A stretch of 64,000 nucleotides of DNA from Lactarius indigo (GCA_025766275.1 JAFKAC010000006.1:1302001-1366000); one strand, 5' to 3'; shown: positions 10,811 to 24,004, numbered from the stretch's first letter. A program made the numbers and translations. Notes: generated by a model from the letters alone, not told the origin.

Positions 10811-13800
10811 CTAGAACTTCGCTCCTGGGTCTAGCGGCCCTAAAGGTCCGTAGTCATTTCGCTGTCCTCCACTCCGCCGCTTCACGTGTGTCTTCCAATC
10901 TTGGCCGTGCCCAACTGCAGAACTTGTCCCCTGTGTTGGTCGGGTAGGTGAGATCGGGGACGTCACATGAAAGGGATTCTGCCCCACTGCTGAGTAACTG
11001 GGGCCACCTATAGGCCCATCTGTCAGTTGGAAGCGCGCCGCCATAGTAGCAGATGGGCGCGGTTGTGCGGGGTGTAGATGATCCGTCGACGCATTTGGTG
11101 ATGGATCCCAGCCGGATTCGAGCATGGCTTCAAGATCCCGCTCGTCGATGGTTTTAGCACTCTCGAGCGTATGCTTGGGAATTGGATGCAAGGCTGGTGG
11201 AGGTGGTGGGTATTGAGTGTTGTGCTCGTTATATTCGCCGATTTGCGGGCCCCAGTGGTCTTCTGAGGATGTCACAGATAGGGTGTCCGAACCATCGTAG
11301 GTACTGTTGACCTCGGAGCGAACGCCGAGATATTCCTGGTCTCCCGCGATGTACCCTGACGGGTGTGCACGTTCGAACTCGCGGCGTCGTCTTTCTTCCC
11401 GTCTCAACTTGCGGAGGCGTGATCTCTCCCAGTCTTCCCAACGCCGCAAGGGAACAGAATTCCCTGAAAATTGGCCTTTGCCCTCGCCATGACCTTCTCC
11501 TTTGCTTTCGCCTTCAACCTTTCTGTCAACGGAATTAGCTCGGATAAAATACGTTGCACTATGTCTCGGCCATACCTTGTCTCTCCCCATGAGAAGTCAT
11601 CGAAGTGCCAAAAAGCATACACCGGGAGAATGAAATTCCAGACAGGCAAAGCAGCAAGATATATAAACATCCAGAAGACGTAAACGATTTTGCGTGTTGT
11701 GATGAGGATAAGCACAGCTGGTAGACCGAGCACGCCGACAAGTAGAACGATAGGGATGGCCTCTGGGAATGTTTTGGGCGGTGATAAGGCCACGCTGACA
11801 AGGAGGAGATATGTGAGCGCAATGGCGATAGGCAAAACGACCGTTCCGAGTAGATCCATGAATACGACGAACTGCATGCTGAAACAGAACGTCCCGCAAA
11901 GATTGCGCACAAGCACAAGCTCCATCAGGTTGTGGATCGTAGAGTTGATCCAGCGGCGCCGTTGAGAGAGGAGGACAGAAAATGTGTCTGGAACCACAGT
12001 GCGACATTTAGCTTGCGGAAGGAACATCATCTTGCGGTTAGGGAACGTGCGGATAAGGCATGTCGTCAGAAAGCGATCTTCGCCAAGGAGTAGTAGATTC
12101 TTCTGGTGTAAAGTAGTGACTTCGCTTTGGCTGTATTCTTTGACGATCTCGGGTTTAATGATCAATGGAACCCAGTCATCTCCAGAAGACTTGCGGGCTT
12201 TAAGGCGGAACATGGAGAAACACCCAGGGAGACACGAGACACCACCAAATACGGACTCAAACGCTTTGGCCATGTGATGGGATATGAAATATTCGAACAC
12301 CTGAATGGCTGTGACCCATGATTGCCGCTTATTAGCTATACGGGTCTCCCCACACACTCCCATGATCATCTGGTCATGATGCATGCAGTTGACAAGTGCC
12401 CTAAGGGAAGTTGGGAAAACCTTCGTGTCTGCGTCAACCTTCCAAGACGAATGACGTCAGAGGCTCTCTGAGTCGAAAGATTATCAAATTGCTCACCATG
12501 AGGACATACTTCAAAGAAATCGGGCGTGACACCCATCAATACATGGATTTTGCGGAAGAGGTCATAATCCAGGGGTGTCATCCTGTCGTTATACGTAACA
12601 CGAGAAAAGAAATTCATGAGGATCAGTTGGCTATCCCGCTTGCCACGATTGCCAGGTTTCTTGTCCGTTGCAGCTTCCTGTTCGGTACCACACTTGACAA
12701 TGAATGACGGTTGGTGTCCGGCGACCGGCGACGGCTACGTATCAGATTTCAGTCCACGCGCACTAGCACAATGGGGGAGAATGGACACAAACTATAATGA
12801 CCGGCATAGACCATCGCCCTATTCTCTCGCTTCGAGCCGGACCCGACTGCAATGTAGCTCATTGGTGTAGGGTTCCCGAATCTTGGGTCAGCGTCCAGCA
12901 GCCCGACACAGATATCTGGGGTACTCCTCTTCTCGCCAGCACCAGTGATCATACCGTCCGCTACGACGAACATCAGCTTCCGTTGGTCGCTGTAAGTGGT
13001 CGACGAGATGGAGTCCAATGTGGTCCGGAGGGATTCTTCGCCTTCCGAATAACATGTGACCAAGCACACCGCGAATAGTTCGGCACCGATTTGAGCCAAG
13101 CTCATGATAGGTGCAGCGCTATCGCTCACACTTGGATTCGTTAATGTTGCAGTAGAGGATGACTGGAAGGACCGTGGAGACTTGGTTGGCTTGGTTAGTC
13201 TTTTCGTCCCATCTGGCCCTGCCCACGGTGCTGTTCCGTTCTTGTTGTCAATGGAAACGTTGGCGCCCTCGGGGAGAACAGCAGGACTAATTGCGGGGCG
13301 GTTGAGCGAGGAGTCATCAGGATTACCGGCGAGGCGCGCAGAGAGGAACCAATTAAAAACGCAGGCCATTACAAAGCGAACGAGGACAAGTGACATAACG
13401 ACAATCAAACCGGCGTAAAGGATAAGCTGAGAAACGAAGCATCCTGGAGTGATTTTGTCGATGCTCCCTGCGGTGTAGCGCTGGAGTATACAAGGGACGG
13501 CTTTGCGTATATCGGCTCTGTTTACGAAGAGGCGCGTTCCATCGCGGCCGCTGGAACCAGGTGCTGCGAGGAGGGTGCGAAGAGCGATGTCGACAGCATC
13601 ACCAGGAATCGGGTTGGGGTGTAACTTGATGTATGGGTTAAGATTAAGGACTTGTCCGTCCAGGACAATATAATTAGCGAGAGTAGAGACCTGGCTCCAG
13701 TCGTAGCCAACTGGTCGAGTAATGTTCACCAGTTGGGCGTCCTTGAAGGTGGCAGTGGAGTTGAGCGCTCCGAGGGGACAAGGAGTAGCCGTGTTGCAAG

Positions 13801-14422
13801 GGGGGTCAAGAGCAATGCGGTAGGGGAGACCACTGCAACGGGGGAAGTCGGTAGTATCGCGAGTGAATAGTGTCGTGATGTCTTGACCGGGGAGCTGCTT
13901 TGCTAAGTTGAGGAAATTGACAGTAGAGTCTGAGGATTTGGACTGGGATACATTGAACATGAATCCGTGGATGCCAAGAGTGCCCGGCGTAGTACCAAGG
14001 CTGATAAATCGCTCTGTTTCTAGGGTTCTCGCGGGACAGAGTACTCTCTGCAGGCCGACTGTTGCGAAGCCCACGCCACCGCAGAGAATAGAAATAATAA
14101 AACACAGAGCCATCTTCTCCCTCCAAGCTTGCTGCACCGCCTTGTCTTTGAGGCCTCCTATGGAGCTCAAGAGGACTGAAGGTGCCCAAAATGTGACTAC
14201 GCGGGAAAAGATGACCCAGGCATCAAAGTCGGAAAGTGATGATGACGACTGAGGTGAGACGGGGGATATGTTTAAAACAGGCTGGGGATTGATGAGGGGT
14301 GGAGGGGCTACGCCGCGTTCTGGGCGGGTGAGAGTCTTTGCTCTGCGCATCGTGCCAGAAGGGCCTTGTCTGGGAGAGGTGGTAGGGATTGGGACGTCAT
14401 CATTGCGGAAGCCCATGGACAT
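10811..14422 (-). CDS. Chitin synthase, class IV-like
   Basis: Integral membrane family-2 glycosyltransferase that polymerises UDP-GlcNAc into chitin at the plasma membrane. From the N-terminus (14422): a Ser/Pro-rich cytosolic tail, TM helices around [17 protein letters not shown] and [16 protein letters not shown], an extracellular loop, a TM, then the catalytic region. Visible signature elements are [20 protein letters not shown], the VDADTK acid pair, [22 protein letters not shown] and the QRRRW product-binding motif, followed by several C-terminal TM helices. A hydrophilic tail rich in charged and Pro residues follows to the stop at 10811. There is no myosin head or cytochrome b5 domain, which favours class IV over V. 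One surplus base each at about 12701-12704 and at 12502-12503 breaks the frame; an intron separates GETR at about 11590 from KVEGESKG. Confidence 0.93.
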
Positions 14423-14644
14423 AGTGGAGAAAAGGAATGAATGGGGGAATGAGAGAACGCTGGCCAGTCAAGGCTTGAGCGAGGGAGGCGATTGAGAAGG
14501 AACGAACAGTGTAACGGGTAGTGAACGACGGGACGTCGACAAGAGAAATGACAACAACGGGATCCTGACAAATAATTTATTTTGATTATTATTACTCTAG
14601 TTACCAGCACCAATTCAATCCACCTTATTACCCAATAAATCTGT

Positions 14645-15965
14645 CTATTTGCCACCGCCACGAAGATAATCCACGTATCCGACAAGAAATTTCACCTGTT
14701 CATATGTCTCAATCGCCTTGAGGCTACGTCGTCGCCGTACAACCCCAATCACCTTCTCCACCTGCTCGAGCGTATCTCGACGCACCTGTCCCTCATCTCC
14801 TGCGTCCGAATTGTCACTTGTTGGCGCCCAGCCGCACAACCCAAGTTTCAGCATCCAGCAACAGGCAACCAACCCCGCACGCCCGACTCCTCCGCGACAG
14901 TGTGCAAGAACCGGAATACCGGCAAGCGTGTAAACAGAAATAAGTCGTGTAAGATGGGTATCAAATAGCTCTAGCGAAGCAGGAGCCAGCCCTTCCGGTA
15001 TTGGAATGCTGATTGATATATTACTTCAGAAATGGGTCTGACTGACGAACAAAAGCACCCACCGGAGAATGTCGAGCCCTAGATCACGTGCGGCTTGGGA
15101 ATACTCTGGCCAAGGCGCGCCGAGGAAGTTTAATTCTTCGTCATCGAGACAACTATACAACTTTTAGCCATAGAACCAAGGATAAGTAAGACCACGAAAG
15201 TACCAGATGATGCACCCAACACCCAAAGCCTTGATTCTTCGCAAGTCCTGCTCGAGGTCGCGACAAACAGCACCGCGACCACGCACGGGTCCAGTAAGAC
15301 GCACTTTCACCACCGAAATGTCAGTAAGACATCAAAAGGCGGCAGGCATGCGCGGCGCTACCTTTTTTACCAGGACATGATGACAAAAACAAGTTACCGA
15401 GGGCAGGAGATGCAGGTTGTGGTGAATCACTCGAGGTGCCCGGGTGTGAAACCAATCGTGAGCCAAGATGCGCAAGTTTCGGACGGCGTGTGATCCCATG
15501 GGTAGGATGGAAGGTGGAACTGAATAGAACGCGGTTGTTTAGTAATCTGATATATGGCTTATTCTCGGCTTACATCGGGTGCGGACGCTTGTTTTGTGGA
15601 TAATGGATTCCGAGGGGTGTGCTGGCAGCGACGGCCTGCGAGGTAGTAGATGGGACAGAACGAGTACGGTCATGCCGCACTTGGGGCCCAGAGATTGGAG
15701 ACCCATTTACGTCCAAATCGAAATGCGAAGTGCTGAATATTTCACCTATGAGATCGATACTGCCGAATGCCAAGGGGGGTAAGCGCGGTGCCGCGGTGTC
15801 ACTTGGTATCGAAACAGAAGATTGAACAGGCTGATGAATATTGGTGGCGAGAGCAGACTGAAGCGCACTCTTCATAGAAACGCGACTCCATATTTGCAGG
15901 TGCGTTCGGGACGACGCAGCGGAAAGGGGTAAGGGAACTTTGCCGGCGGGGCGGATGGTTGACAT
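14645..15965 (-). CDS. Protein tyrosine / dual-specificity phosphatase
   Basis: Cysteine-based phosphatase. The P-loop HCRGGVGRAG (HCX5R, about 14888-14917) is preceded by the hydrophobic strand GIPVLA and followed by LVACCWMLKLGLCGW, the usual layout. Upstream exons carry PGKKVRLTGPVRGRGAVCRD, LRRIKALGV, and LNFLGAPWPEYSQAARDLGL, where the general-acid loop would lie, which resembles CDKN3-type or Pps1-like phosphatases. The N-terminal 130 or so residues from ATG 15965 are low-complexity. A canonical intron (gtaagc...attcag) joins the first exon to STFHPTHGITRRP near 15510. The frame is intact, unlike most neighbours. The substrate cannot be told from sequence. Confidence 0.8.
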
Positions 15966-16140
15966 CGGCCGATCAGAGTAGGTAAGTCCAGATACGCCAG
16001 GACGGCGAGGTAAGTAAGGAAGCGGCCTGAAGTAGTCAGACGATGCAAAGAGAAGGCAGGGTGGACGTTGAAGATGGTTGGTGATGAAGAGTCAGCAAGA
16101 GAGATGTGAAGAGATATCGAGGACAGAAGGTCCTGTGGTA

Positions 16141-17038
16141 TTACAGCCGAGACACTGAACGAGGTTGAGAAAGAAAATCAGACGACAAAGGGAGGAATAA
16201 TACTCGCCTAATCGGATGGGTATCAGACGTCTTGGGGATAGGAATCTCCCCGCACAACCACGCAGACGGAACCAGGGGTGTATCTATGGCGGATTGTAGT
16301 TCATGCTGTAGGTTAGGCGATGCCTGAACGAAAGTGACAGGGTGTGACGGATGGGAATGCAGTGGCTGTGTGAATCCGGGAGTAGCAAGTGGTTCCGGGT
16401 CGCACAGCCACCAAGCTTCAGTATCTGCATACAATGCCTGGCGTTCTTTAAGCTGTCTAAAGTGATCGGGTAGGTTAATAGATAGCGGAATGTACGTGAT
16501 GGCAGAGCCTGAATCAGGTGTTAGGCAACCCAATAGCTAAAAAAACGCGAATGACGAAAGAGCTTGCCTCCGGCACCAAATTTAGCACAGCTATAATCAC
16601 TGCCATGGAACTGAGAAGCCAGGTGCATTAACTAGAGATATGTTTCAACCTTTGAGCTGGCGCCGATGATGGTGCGCGAAGCAGCCTGGTACTGTACCTG
16701 AACGGCCAGCTTCTTTTCGAGATCCAACTCGGCAAAAGGCGTTGACCAGACCCGCATCGTTTCCCCCGTTCGGAATGAAGTAGCACCATCGGAGTTGGCG
16801 AGAACATCCGCAGTGGGCAATGTGGATAGCATCGACGATTCCTGGGTCAGTGTGAGGCCGTAACCCCAGTGCAGAGCAATTTGCAAATAATCGCGGAGAG
16901 GATGCCGTCTCGTACAGCGGGTATAAGGAATGAAAATGGGAACAGGTTACAGTACAAGGGTAACGACGAAGCAACCTCACTCTCGGCTCGGCCTTCGTCC
17001 GGCTCCCGGCAACCAATTATATCAACGTCGGTCATCAT
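16141..17038 (-). CDS. Unrecognised spliced protein, divergent from SKI3
   Basis: I do not recognise the family. A coherent product reads from about 16886 (HWGYGLTLTQESSML ... FAELDLEKKLAVQVQYQAAS) through an intron (gttgaa...tctcag) into KFHGSDYSCAKFGAGG. It then crosses a possible GC-AG intron into SAITYIPLSINLPDHFRQL and a tail ending near 16141. The alternating Gly/Ser/aromatic texture is reminiscent of a mitochondrial beta-barrel of the Tom40/porin type, but that is only a guess. The start may be ATG 17038 or 17016; first-exon splicing could not be settled. Only 30 bases separate ATG 17038 from the SKI3 start. Confidence 0.4.
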
Positions 17039-17068
17039 ATCGGCCCGATTCTGTCCTAGTCCCTAGTC

Positions 17069-20000
17069 ATGTCGACTGCTCTCCTCAAGAGCAAGCTAAA
17101 GGCAGCGAAAGATGCGCTTGGAAAAAAGGATTATCAGTTTGCTCACGACACGAGCCTGCAAGTTCTGGACTACGAACCAGACAACTATCACGCGTACGTC
17201 CCATGGCGTGCCGCGATCACACACGCGCCCGCTTAGATAGTCTGTGTCTGCAGTAAAATATTCTACGGTTTATCTTCACTAGAGCTTGGTCGGATCGATC
17301 AAAGCGAGCAAGTAACTGTGTCCTCTTGTCCTTCTTCGATTTGAATCCGACGATGTTTCTACACCGTTAAAGACGTTCCAATCCGCCATCAAACTAAACC
17401 CACAGCAACTGCTCGGGTGGCAGGTATCGTCTACCTTTCCCTCCCTTGGGTCTGCTGTTGATAAACACATGTTCAGGGACTAAGCAAGGCATATGAGCGT
17501 GGTCAAAAGTGGAGCGAATACGCCAACGTACTCACAGAACTCGCCGCATTATTTGGGAATTCGTAAGCTTGGACTAGTCGAAACGAGCCTTCTCTGACGC
17601 TTTGACACTAGTGGGGACGCCATCAAGTGCGCTGAGACTGTTCCAAAAGCTAGTTGACCTGCGAAGAGAGCACGGATCAACCACCCAAGCACGTTACTCA
17701 ACACACTCATCCATTGACTCAGCTCATGTCTGATTGCAGCTATCAGATACACTATCACTATACCTTCCGGATTCACCACTTTACTCGACGCTATCTACTC
17801 TTCCTGTTCCAGACTTTACGAACCCAACGTCCACGACAACATTCCCCAGCCAAGTTGCAATACACAATTCACTTCCTACATTAGAAGAGATTGTCTCTCT
17901 CACTGAAGCAGACGAGAAGAGGACCCTCCAGAGTGAGGTAGCAAGGCGTCGGACACGACTGAACGCCGGAAGTCTACGAGATGTCGAAAACGAGGTTACG
18001 AGAGAAGTTTACGGTGGCTCTAAGGTGCTTTCGTTGGTTTTGGGTAAAATACTCGCTGACACAAGTCAGTTACCCCACCTGTACGATGAAATCCTCAACC
18101 ACTCTGATACCTCCGATGAGCTTCGCCGACTGATAGAGTCGAAGCAACTTCGCCATGTGCGGGAGCACCTTTTTTCTCTGCCACTTGACGACCCCAAGAA
18201 ACGAAAACTCGCAACCGAAGTTGAGAAGTTGGTTAGCGGTGTGGTTTTACTGCGTGTACCGGACGAGTTAGCGTGGACAACATTCATAGACGGGCAAGAC
18301 TCCGAAACCATCGGTACTTCTGTCTCTCTTCCGAGCTCTGCTTCATCTAATCAATCGTCCAGAGGGATATGGCTTTGATACCCTCCGTCACTATTCGAAG
18401 TTATTTCCTCATGAAGCGCTCACTAGACTCATCCAAGCCTATCTTGTCTATCTGGGTGTTCCTCTCTCGGACGATGATGATGAGACGGTACCTACCCGTT
18501 CGGGCTCCTTGGATGATGTGTTCAGTGTCATCTTGGTTCGTTTCATTTGTCCGTGTACCACTTACATTTTTACCGGACTTCATGGGTAGGAAACCGCGTC
18601 AGCATTAGAATCATCAATTATCGCGCGGAGAGTAATGTCCGAAGTGTATCTTCTAGATCAGGACTATCCAGCTGCTATTTCCGTGTCCGAAGCTGGTTTA
18701 GAGCTGGTTAACAGGTATCGAAGCAACACTGGTTCTGACTTGACCCTGTATGTTGCCTTGTGGTTGAAGGACGTAGCTAATGATCACTCAGTGTTCGGAA
18801 AACATTCAACGTCGCCTTATCAACGTCTCTCGTCCATCTCTATCCTCCCAAGCACCACACCCGAGCTGTACGCATATTAGAAGATGTACTCATCCAGGAC
18901 CCGAACAATGTGGATTGCCTTATGGGTCGTGGCTTCGTCTTCCAGTATGCTGTAAAATGGCTTGAAGCGGCATCCTGCTTTTCTCGGGTCTGCGGTATTC
19001 TGCCAGAGGAAAGGCGTGAGAGAATACGGGCGCAGGAAGAACAAGCCTGGTGTGAAGTACAACTTAATCACTTCGACAAAGCGATCGTCGAGTTAAGAAG
19101 AGTCATTGAACTATTAGATGATAAAGAGGACAGCAACGAGGATAAGTCTCGGAGCTATTGGCGATTAGGGAGGGCTTACTGGGAAATGGGATGTGAGTGA
19201 TTTCTCGCGAAAGCAGCTAGGCCACATTTCTGATGATTTACAGCTGACAATCGGGAGGAGGCGTTCCAACTCTTCATCACATCTCTCAAGTTCTCCTCGT
19301 CCTTCGCTCCGGCTTACACCTCACTTGGGATCTATTACTCGGAAGTGGCAAATCCTCCAGATCCTATTCGAGCATCGAAGTGCTTTCAGAAGGCTTTTGA
19401 GCTCGATGCGAGGGAGGGCGATGCGGCCAGACGGCTCGCTGAGGGCTTTGCGGACGAGCGAGAGTGGGACCTCGTTGAGGTTGTGGCGAATCGGACCATC
19501 GAGGGCGAAGGTGGATTTGAAGACTCCCAGGAGGTTATCGCTGGGCGATATTTGCCGGTCAACGCATGGGCATGGAAAGCCTCCGGTGTAGTTCCATCTG
19601 GTAAGTTTATCATCGACAACGCCTTTATGTTGAACTAATGCACAAAGTAGAACCAAGGCAACTTTCCCTCAGCGATTCAGGCTTTTCAAGTGGCGCTACG
19701 CGCCGATGTGGAGGACCAACTGTCAGTGGGTTCGCCTAGGAGAAGCATACTCTAAAGCTGGTCGACATGTCGCTGCCTTCAAGGCTCTTCACCGAGCTCA
19801 GGAGCTACAGCCAGAGGATTGGGTATGCACTTACTTGATTGGAGATGTCCACCGTCAGACGCAGCGGTTTCAAGAAGCAATCGCATCTTTTCAGTCCGTT
19901 TCACAAGTCCAACCGAATGAGCCTGTCGTCCTGACATCTTTGGCGCAAGCGTACATCGATCTGGGCCTCTCAGAGCTTTCCACTGGGTTTTTATCACGTG

Positions 20001-22116
20001 CACAGGATTCCTTCGTGGCCGCTCTACGGGTCGCGTTCCAGTTCTTGAACACCAACTCGACGTTCCATACTTTCGCATGGAAAATCATCGCAGATGCTAT
20101 TTGTCACCTCTCGCGCACCTCTTCTTTTACAGATGAAGCCGCTGTCAGGGCCATTCCTTTCGCAAGCGTGTAGCTTCTTGACTTCAGACCCTGGGGATAG
20201 ACTCGCGGGAAGCGTTGAATTACCGATCAAACTCTCCGACGATCGCCTAACGGGTATAGATGCCCTAAAGGTTGCCGTTACAGCGTATAGTCATCGCATT
20301 TCACTCGGTCTTCTGGGAGGTGCTACAACGGGCAGTGCCTGGTTCGATTTTGGCCTCGCCCTTTTCAACCTGGCCAAGAGGGTCGTCCCAGAAGGGTGAG
20401 CAGGCGGGACAAGGTGCTACAGCAGGCCCTCGCGTCGATCAAAGAAGCCATTCGCGCACAGCCAAGTGAAGACAATTACTGGCGCGCATTAGGTGACATG
20501 AATCTCGTGTCCCGACCCAAAGAAGCCCAGCACGCATACATTCGGGCGCTAGAAATCGATCCCAAGGTGACATATCGTCCTTAATACTCAGATAGAGTTG
20601 ATTCACCCTCGTGGTATAGAATGTTAACGTTTGGGACCAACTTTGGCTTCCTCTGCTTCTACCATGACGATCTTGAACTCTCCAATGAAGCGTTCATGAA
20701 GGCACAAACTTTAGATCCAGATCACACCATGGCATGGGTCGGCCAAGCTTTAGTCGCCACGCGGAATGGACATCACGCAGACTCACGCATGCTGTTCGAG
20801 CATGCTGTGAGTTTGTCAGCTGACGTAGTGAGTCAGCCGGTATATATGCATCGTGCTGTCGCTAATTGGTACTCTTAAGCCCGAAGCCGACATCGAGTTC
20901 TCGAAACGCGAATTTAAGCACTTCCTTAGCGCAGGGCCACGGCCACCACACGTCTCCTGATGACCTCTTCCCGGCGTTTTTCGCTCTCGGTAGATACCTC
21001 AAACAACGCCCGGACGACGCGTCTGCTCTACATCTGTTTGGGCTCGTCTGTGAGCGCATTGGCCTTGTCGAGCTCGCTATCGAGCACACAGATCGTGCCA
21101 TCCACGTGCTAGAGGCCGCGTACGAGGAGAACCGAAGACCCGGTCATCGAGCGGCAGTTCATGATAGCCAACACAACCATCGCACGGCTGCGCCTTGCAG
21201 TGCGAGATTACGAGGGTGCCCTCGGCTCGTTCCAGAGCGCACTTGGGCTCTTGCCCGAAGATGGAGAAGATAGGGTGCTGCAGACGCAGTGTCTCTTCGG
21301 GTCCGGGCCTCGCAAATTTCAAGCTTGGCGCCCTGGACACGGCCATCCAGAATTTCGAAGAGGCGCTCGTCGCAGCAGGGGATGACTTGCATATGCGCGG
21401 GCACGTCACGGTGCTGCTGTCGCAAACGCTGTGGGCTACCGGAACACCGGATGGTCAGGAGGCCGCAAAGTCACAGCTCCTAGACTGGTGCGCGCCATTT
21501 CATTCTGTCCGTCTCACTCACTCAATCTGCCGCTGGACGGAAAAGTATCACTCAGGACCCGGAGAACTTGATGGCGATCAACGCGCTCGCCGGCATGGGC
21601 ATCCTCACCGACGACGATAGCCTCATCGATGCCGCCTTGTCCGAGCTGATATCCCTCCCCCTCGACCTCCGCCACCGGCGTGATCCTAGACGCGACTTCT
21701 CGTACATTCTGAGGCAGCACCACCTAGGCCAGGTAGGCACCGACTGCCATTCGTCCCTGATGACGTCGGCGTTTTCTGATCACGTCTTCACCAGGGTGAC
21801 GTCACAGCAGCGCTGAGAGAAGCCCAGAGGGCCGCACATGCAGAGCCCGCAAGTGAAAGCGCCAGACGCGAACTGGCAACTTTGTTAGCTTCAGACCGGC
21901 GAGCCAGCTGTCGCACGAGCCGTGATTTCCCAAGGGCGTGACAGCGACATTGCCGATCTACGTCAATTAATTGGGCTGCGCGCCGTGACCAAAGCGCTCT
22001 CCGAAGATGAGGAGAGTCTGAAAGAAGCGTGGAGTATGGCACATAAGAGCGTCATGTTAGCGCCTTGGGACCGTAGGAACTGGCACGTATTGGCGTATGT
22101 GAAGAGCCGCCGATGA
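17069..22116 (+). CDS. SKI3: Superkiller protein 3 (Ski3/TTC37), TPR scaffold of the Ski complex
   Basis: Ski3 is the TPR scaffold of the cytosolic Ski2-Ski3-Ski8 complex that feeds mRNA into the exosome for 3'-5' decay. The start ATG 17069 (MSTALLKSKLKAAKDALGKK) opens the first TPR. Many TPR helices follow: EDWVCTYLIGDVHRQTQRFQ, NCVDCL-like units near 18911, SFAPAYTSLGIYYSEVANPP, KEAQHAYIRALEIDPK and DHTMAWVGQALVATRNGHHA, ending with WDRRNWHVLAYVKSRR and a stop at 22114-22116. Introns are canonical, for example gtactt...tccag before EGYGFDTLRHYSKLFP near 18361. Surplus single bases break the frame at about 17643, 19723-19726 and the G-run 20633-20635; others are likely near 17727, 20165 and 20400. 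Length is right for a Ski3 of about 1,400 residues. Confidence 0.88.
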
Positions 22117-22544
22117 AGTTGTTCTTGAATTTTCTCGCGCACCGTCGAGCTTCCGAAGGCCACCGCCTGCATGTCCCCGGTTAGAGCAGTTCACACGACG
22201 TATCGAGTATCGGATGATAGGTGCTGGCATTATAGGGTCGCAGATAGGTGCTATCCCGCCTCTACAATAAAACAGTACGCAGTGTGATCCGGTCTAAGTT
22301 CAAATACTCTGTGTGAAAATAAGCGCGGAGCTGCAGTACAGCCAGAGCAGACGAACCTAGAACTGTCCTAAGGCACTACGGGCCGCGAGGTCAATGCGCC
22401 TGCTAACAGGACTACCTTCATCGGTCTTGTCTGCTATGGTGAGCCACCAACGCAGACGAGCCTTAAGCGCAGTCGTATTTAGGCCGTCAGTCACGCTAGA
22501 AAAGGCTATTTAACAGTCACACCAGCGAAGCGCCGCGGGAGGAC
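22117..22544. other. Intergenic region between convergent genes
   Basis: About 430 bases between the SKI3 stop and the LETM1-gene stop; no coding signal seen. Probably the two 3' UTRs. Confidence 0.6.
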
Positions 22545-23789
22545 CTACACGCCACGCTCCTCGAGAGCTTCGAGCAACTCAGGATGCGTCAACCGATCCC
22601 CCATACCCTCCTTTACCAGAAGCGCATCGTCGGCGACTATAGACTGCATGTGGCGCTCGATCCTGCTCTTGCGGCGGAAATTGGGGCCCCACGTCGACAG
22701 CGACAGGAGACTAGAGGAGAGGATATTCAGCATCTATCTCGGTTACGAGCAAACGTGAACTTTCCCGCAGAGTGCAATGCCGGAACTATTACCCGGCAAG
22801 TGACGAGGTCAAGGCTGCTGGACCTGCCTTGCGCACGTCCAAGGAAGACGTCGCGCATAGTCTCAGTAAATGCGCGCTGTTTCTCACGGCGCTTCGCTTC
22901 GATCCGTTCGCGCTGAGAAGTCAAAACACATGTCGACGGGAGCATGCCAGGTGCGTACAGCACTATGAGCGGAATGACTTCCTCGAGAATAAGGACAATC
23001 GCAACGAATGGCACAAGTCTAAATCGCAGGAATGAGATTTTAGGGGAAAGAGAGGAGTAGGGAGTTACTACCTCGCGAGGTCACTCCTATTTGTTTGAAT
23101 GAACCGAGACTCCCAGCGAGACAGAGGTTCCCCTCCTGCCTTCACCCGTGCTTGGATCTCATTGGCCTGCCAATAGTGTGTAACGACCATCTTGAGACCT
23201 CTGAGATAAAATTTCTGATGTGACGGAGATTAGTGTCGACGCAGTGCTCAACTGGCTCTACACACAAAGAGTTCCTTGACTTGGTGCCAAAGTGTCGCAA
23301 TTTTTCCCGCATTCGGAGGAGGGCGGGCGAGGACCCCATGGATATATGCTTGTTTGAAGTCTTCCTTCACTGCCTCAGATATCGACTCGGAGCGAGCTGT
23401 GGCAGGCGACGTAGGTTGAAGTGGAGATGCGTTTGTGGTCGGTGCTTGCTTCACTTTTGCGGGGTGTGAGCCTGAAGGTACTATCAGGGGTTTGATGGGA
23501 CCAGGTCTCAGTTCAACTTTGGTTTTATGAGGCGCGGGTGGGATCGCGTGGGCAGTGGGTTCGTCTTTAGGAGGACTTTGAGGTAGGTGGAAGAAGGTGT
23601 GGAAAGAAAACGCGAGGGCAGAAAGCAAGGGTGCTGGTAGATGGTCCTCCGATACAGACGAAGAGGTGTATGTGTAACTGACATGCCATGAACCGTTCGG
23701 ACAATCGAGGCATGACGATTGCGGGAGAGCTGACACCTGTGAAAAGGAAAGAGTAAGAGACAAGTTATTCTGAATGGTGAAGACTGCAC
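22545..23789 (-). CDS. LETM1 domain-containing mitochondrial inner membrane protein
   Basis: The LETM1/Mdm38 family sits in the inner mitochondrial membrane, affecting cation/proton exchange and ribosome contact. Diagnostic stretches are DFKQAYIHGVLARPP, KFYLRGLKMVVTHYWQANEI, PLSRWESRFIQTNRSDLAR and the single TM with its conserved Pro, VPFVAIVLILEEVIPLIVLY. These are followed by PGMLPSTCVL and a basic helix REKQRAFTETM. The stop is at 22545. It is shorter than Mdm38/Mrs7 (about 350-400 residues), more like LETMD1-type relatives. The N-terminus is uncertain: one frame from 23763 gives a neutral sequence. Another, from 23789, gives an Arg/Ser/Thr-rich mitochondrial-type presequence (SRNRHASIVRT ... 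PSRFLSTPSS), which would need one surplus base near 23573 to join the rest. Confidence 0.83.
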
Positions 23790-24004
23790 CTGTCGGCTAC
23801 TCCCTTCCTCCCCAAAGACCTTAACATCTCGCTCAGAGATATGGGTTCAGTACGACGTTCAGTATTGGTTCAGTCACAGTTATCACACATGCACGGGGCA
23901 CACAAATCATGTCACGTGGTAGTCACGTGGCGTTGGCTGATACATATACGTAATGATGTCATGGGTGGGTTCACTGGTTCCGGACTGACGATAACCACGC
24001 TACT
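23790..24004. promoter_or_regulatory. Divergent promoter (LETM1 gene / unknown gene)
   Basis: About 215 bases between two genes pointing away from each other, with AT-rich and ACGT-containing sequence. It contains the tandem E-boxes listed separately. Confidence 0.5.
23913..23929. promoter_or_regulatory. Tandem CACGTG E-boxes
   Basis: CACGTG occurs at 23913-23918 and again at 23924-23929, each within the larger identical context GTCACGTGG. The sites are 11 bases apart, about one helical turn. This is the binding core of bHLH factors such as Cbf1 or Pho4. Occupancy is inference. Confidence 0.5.
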
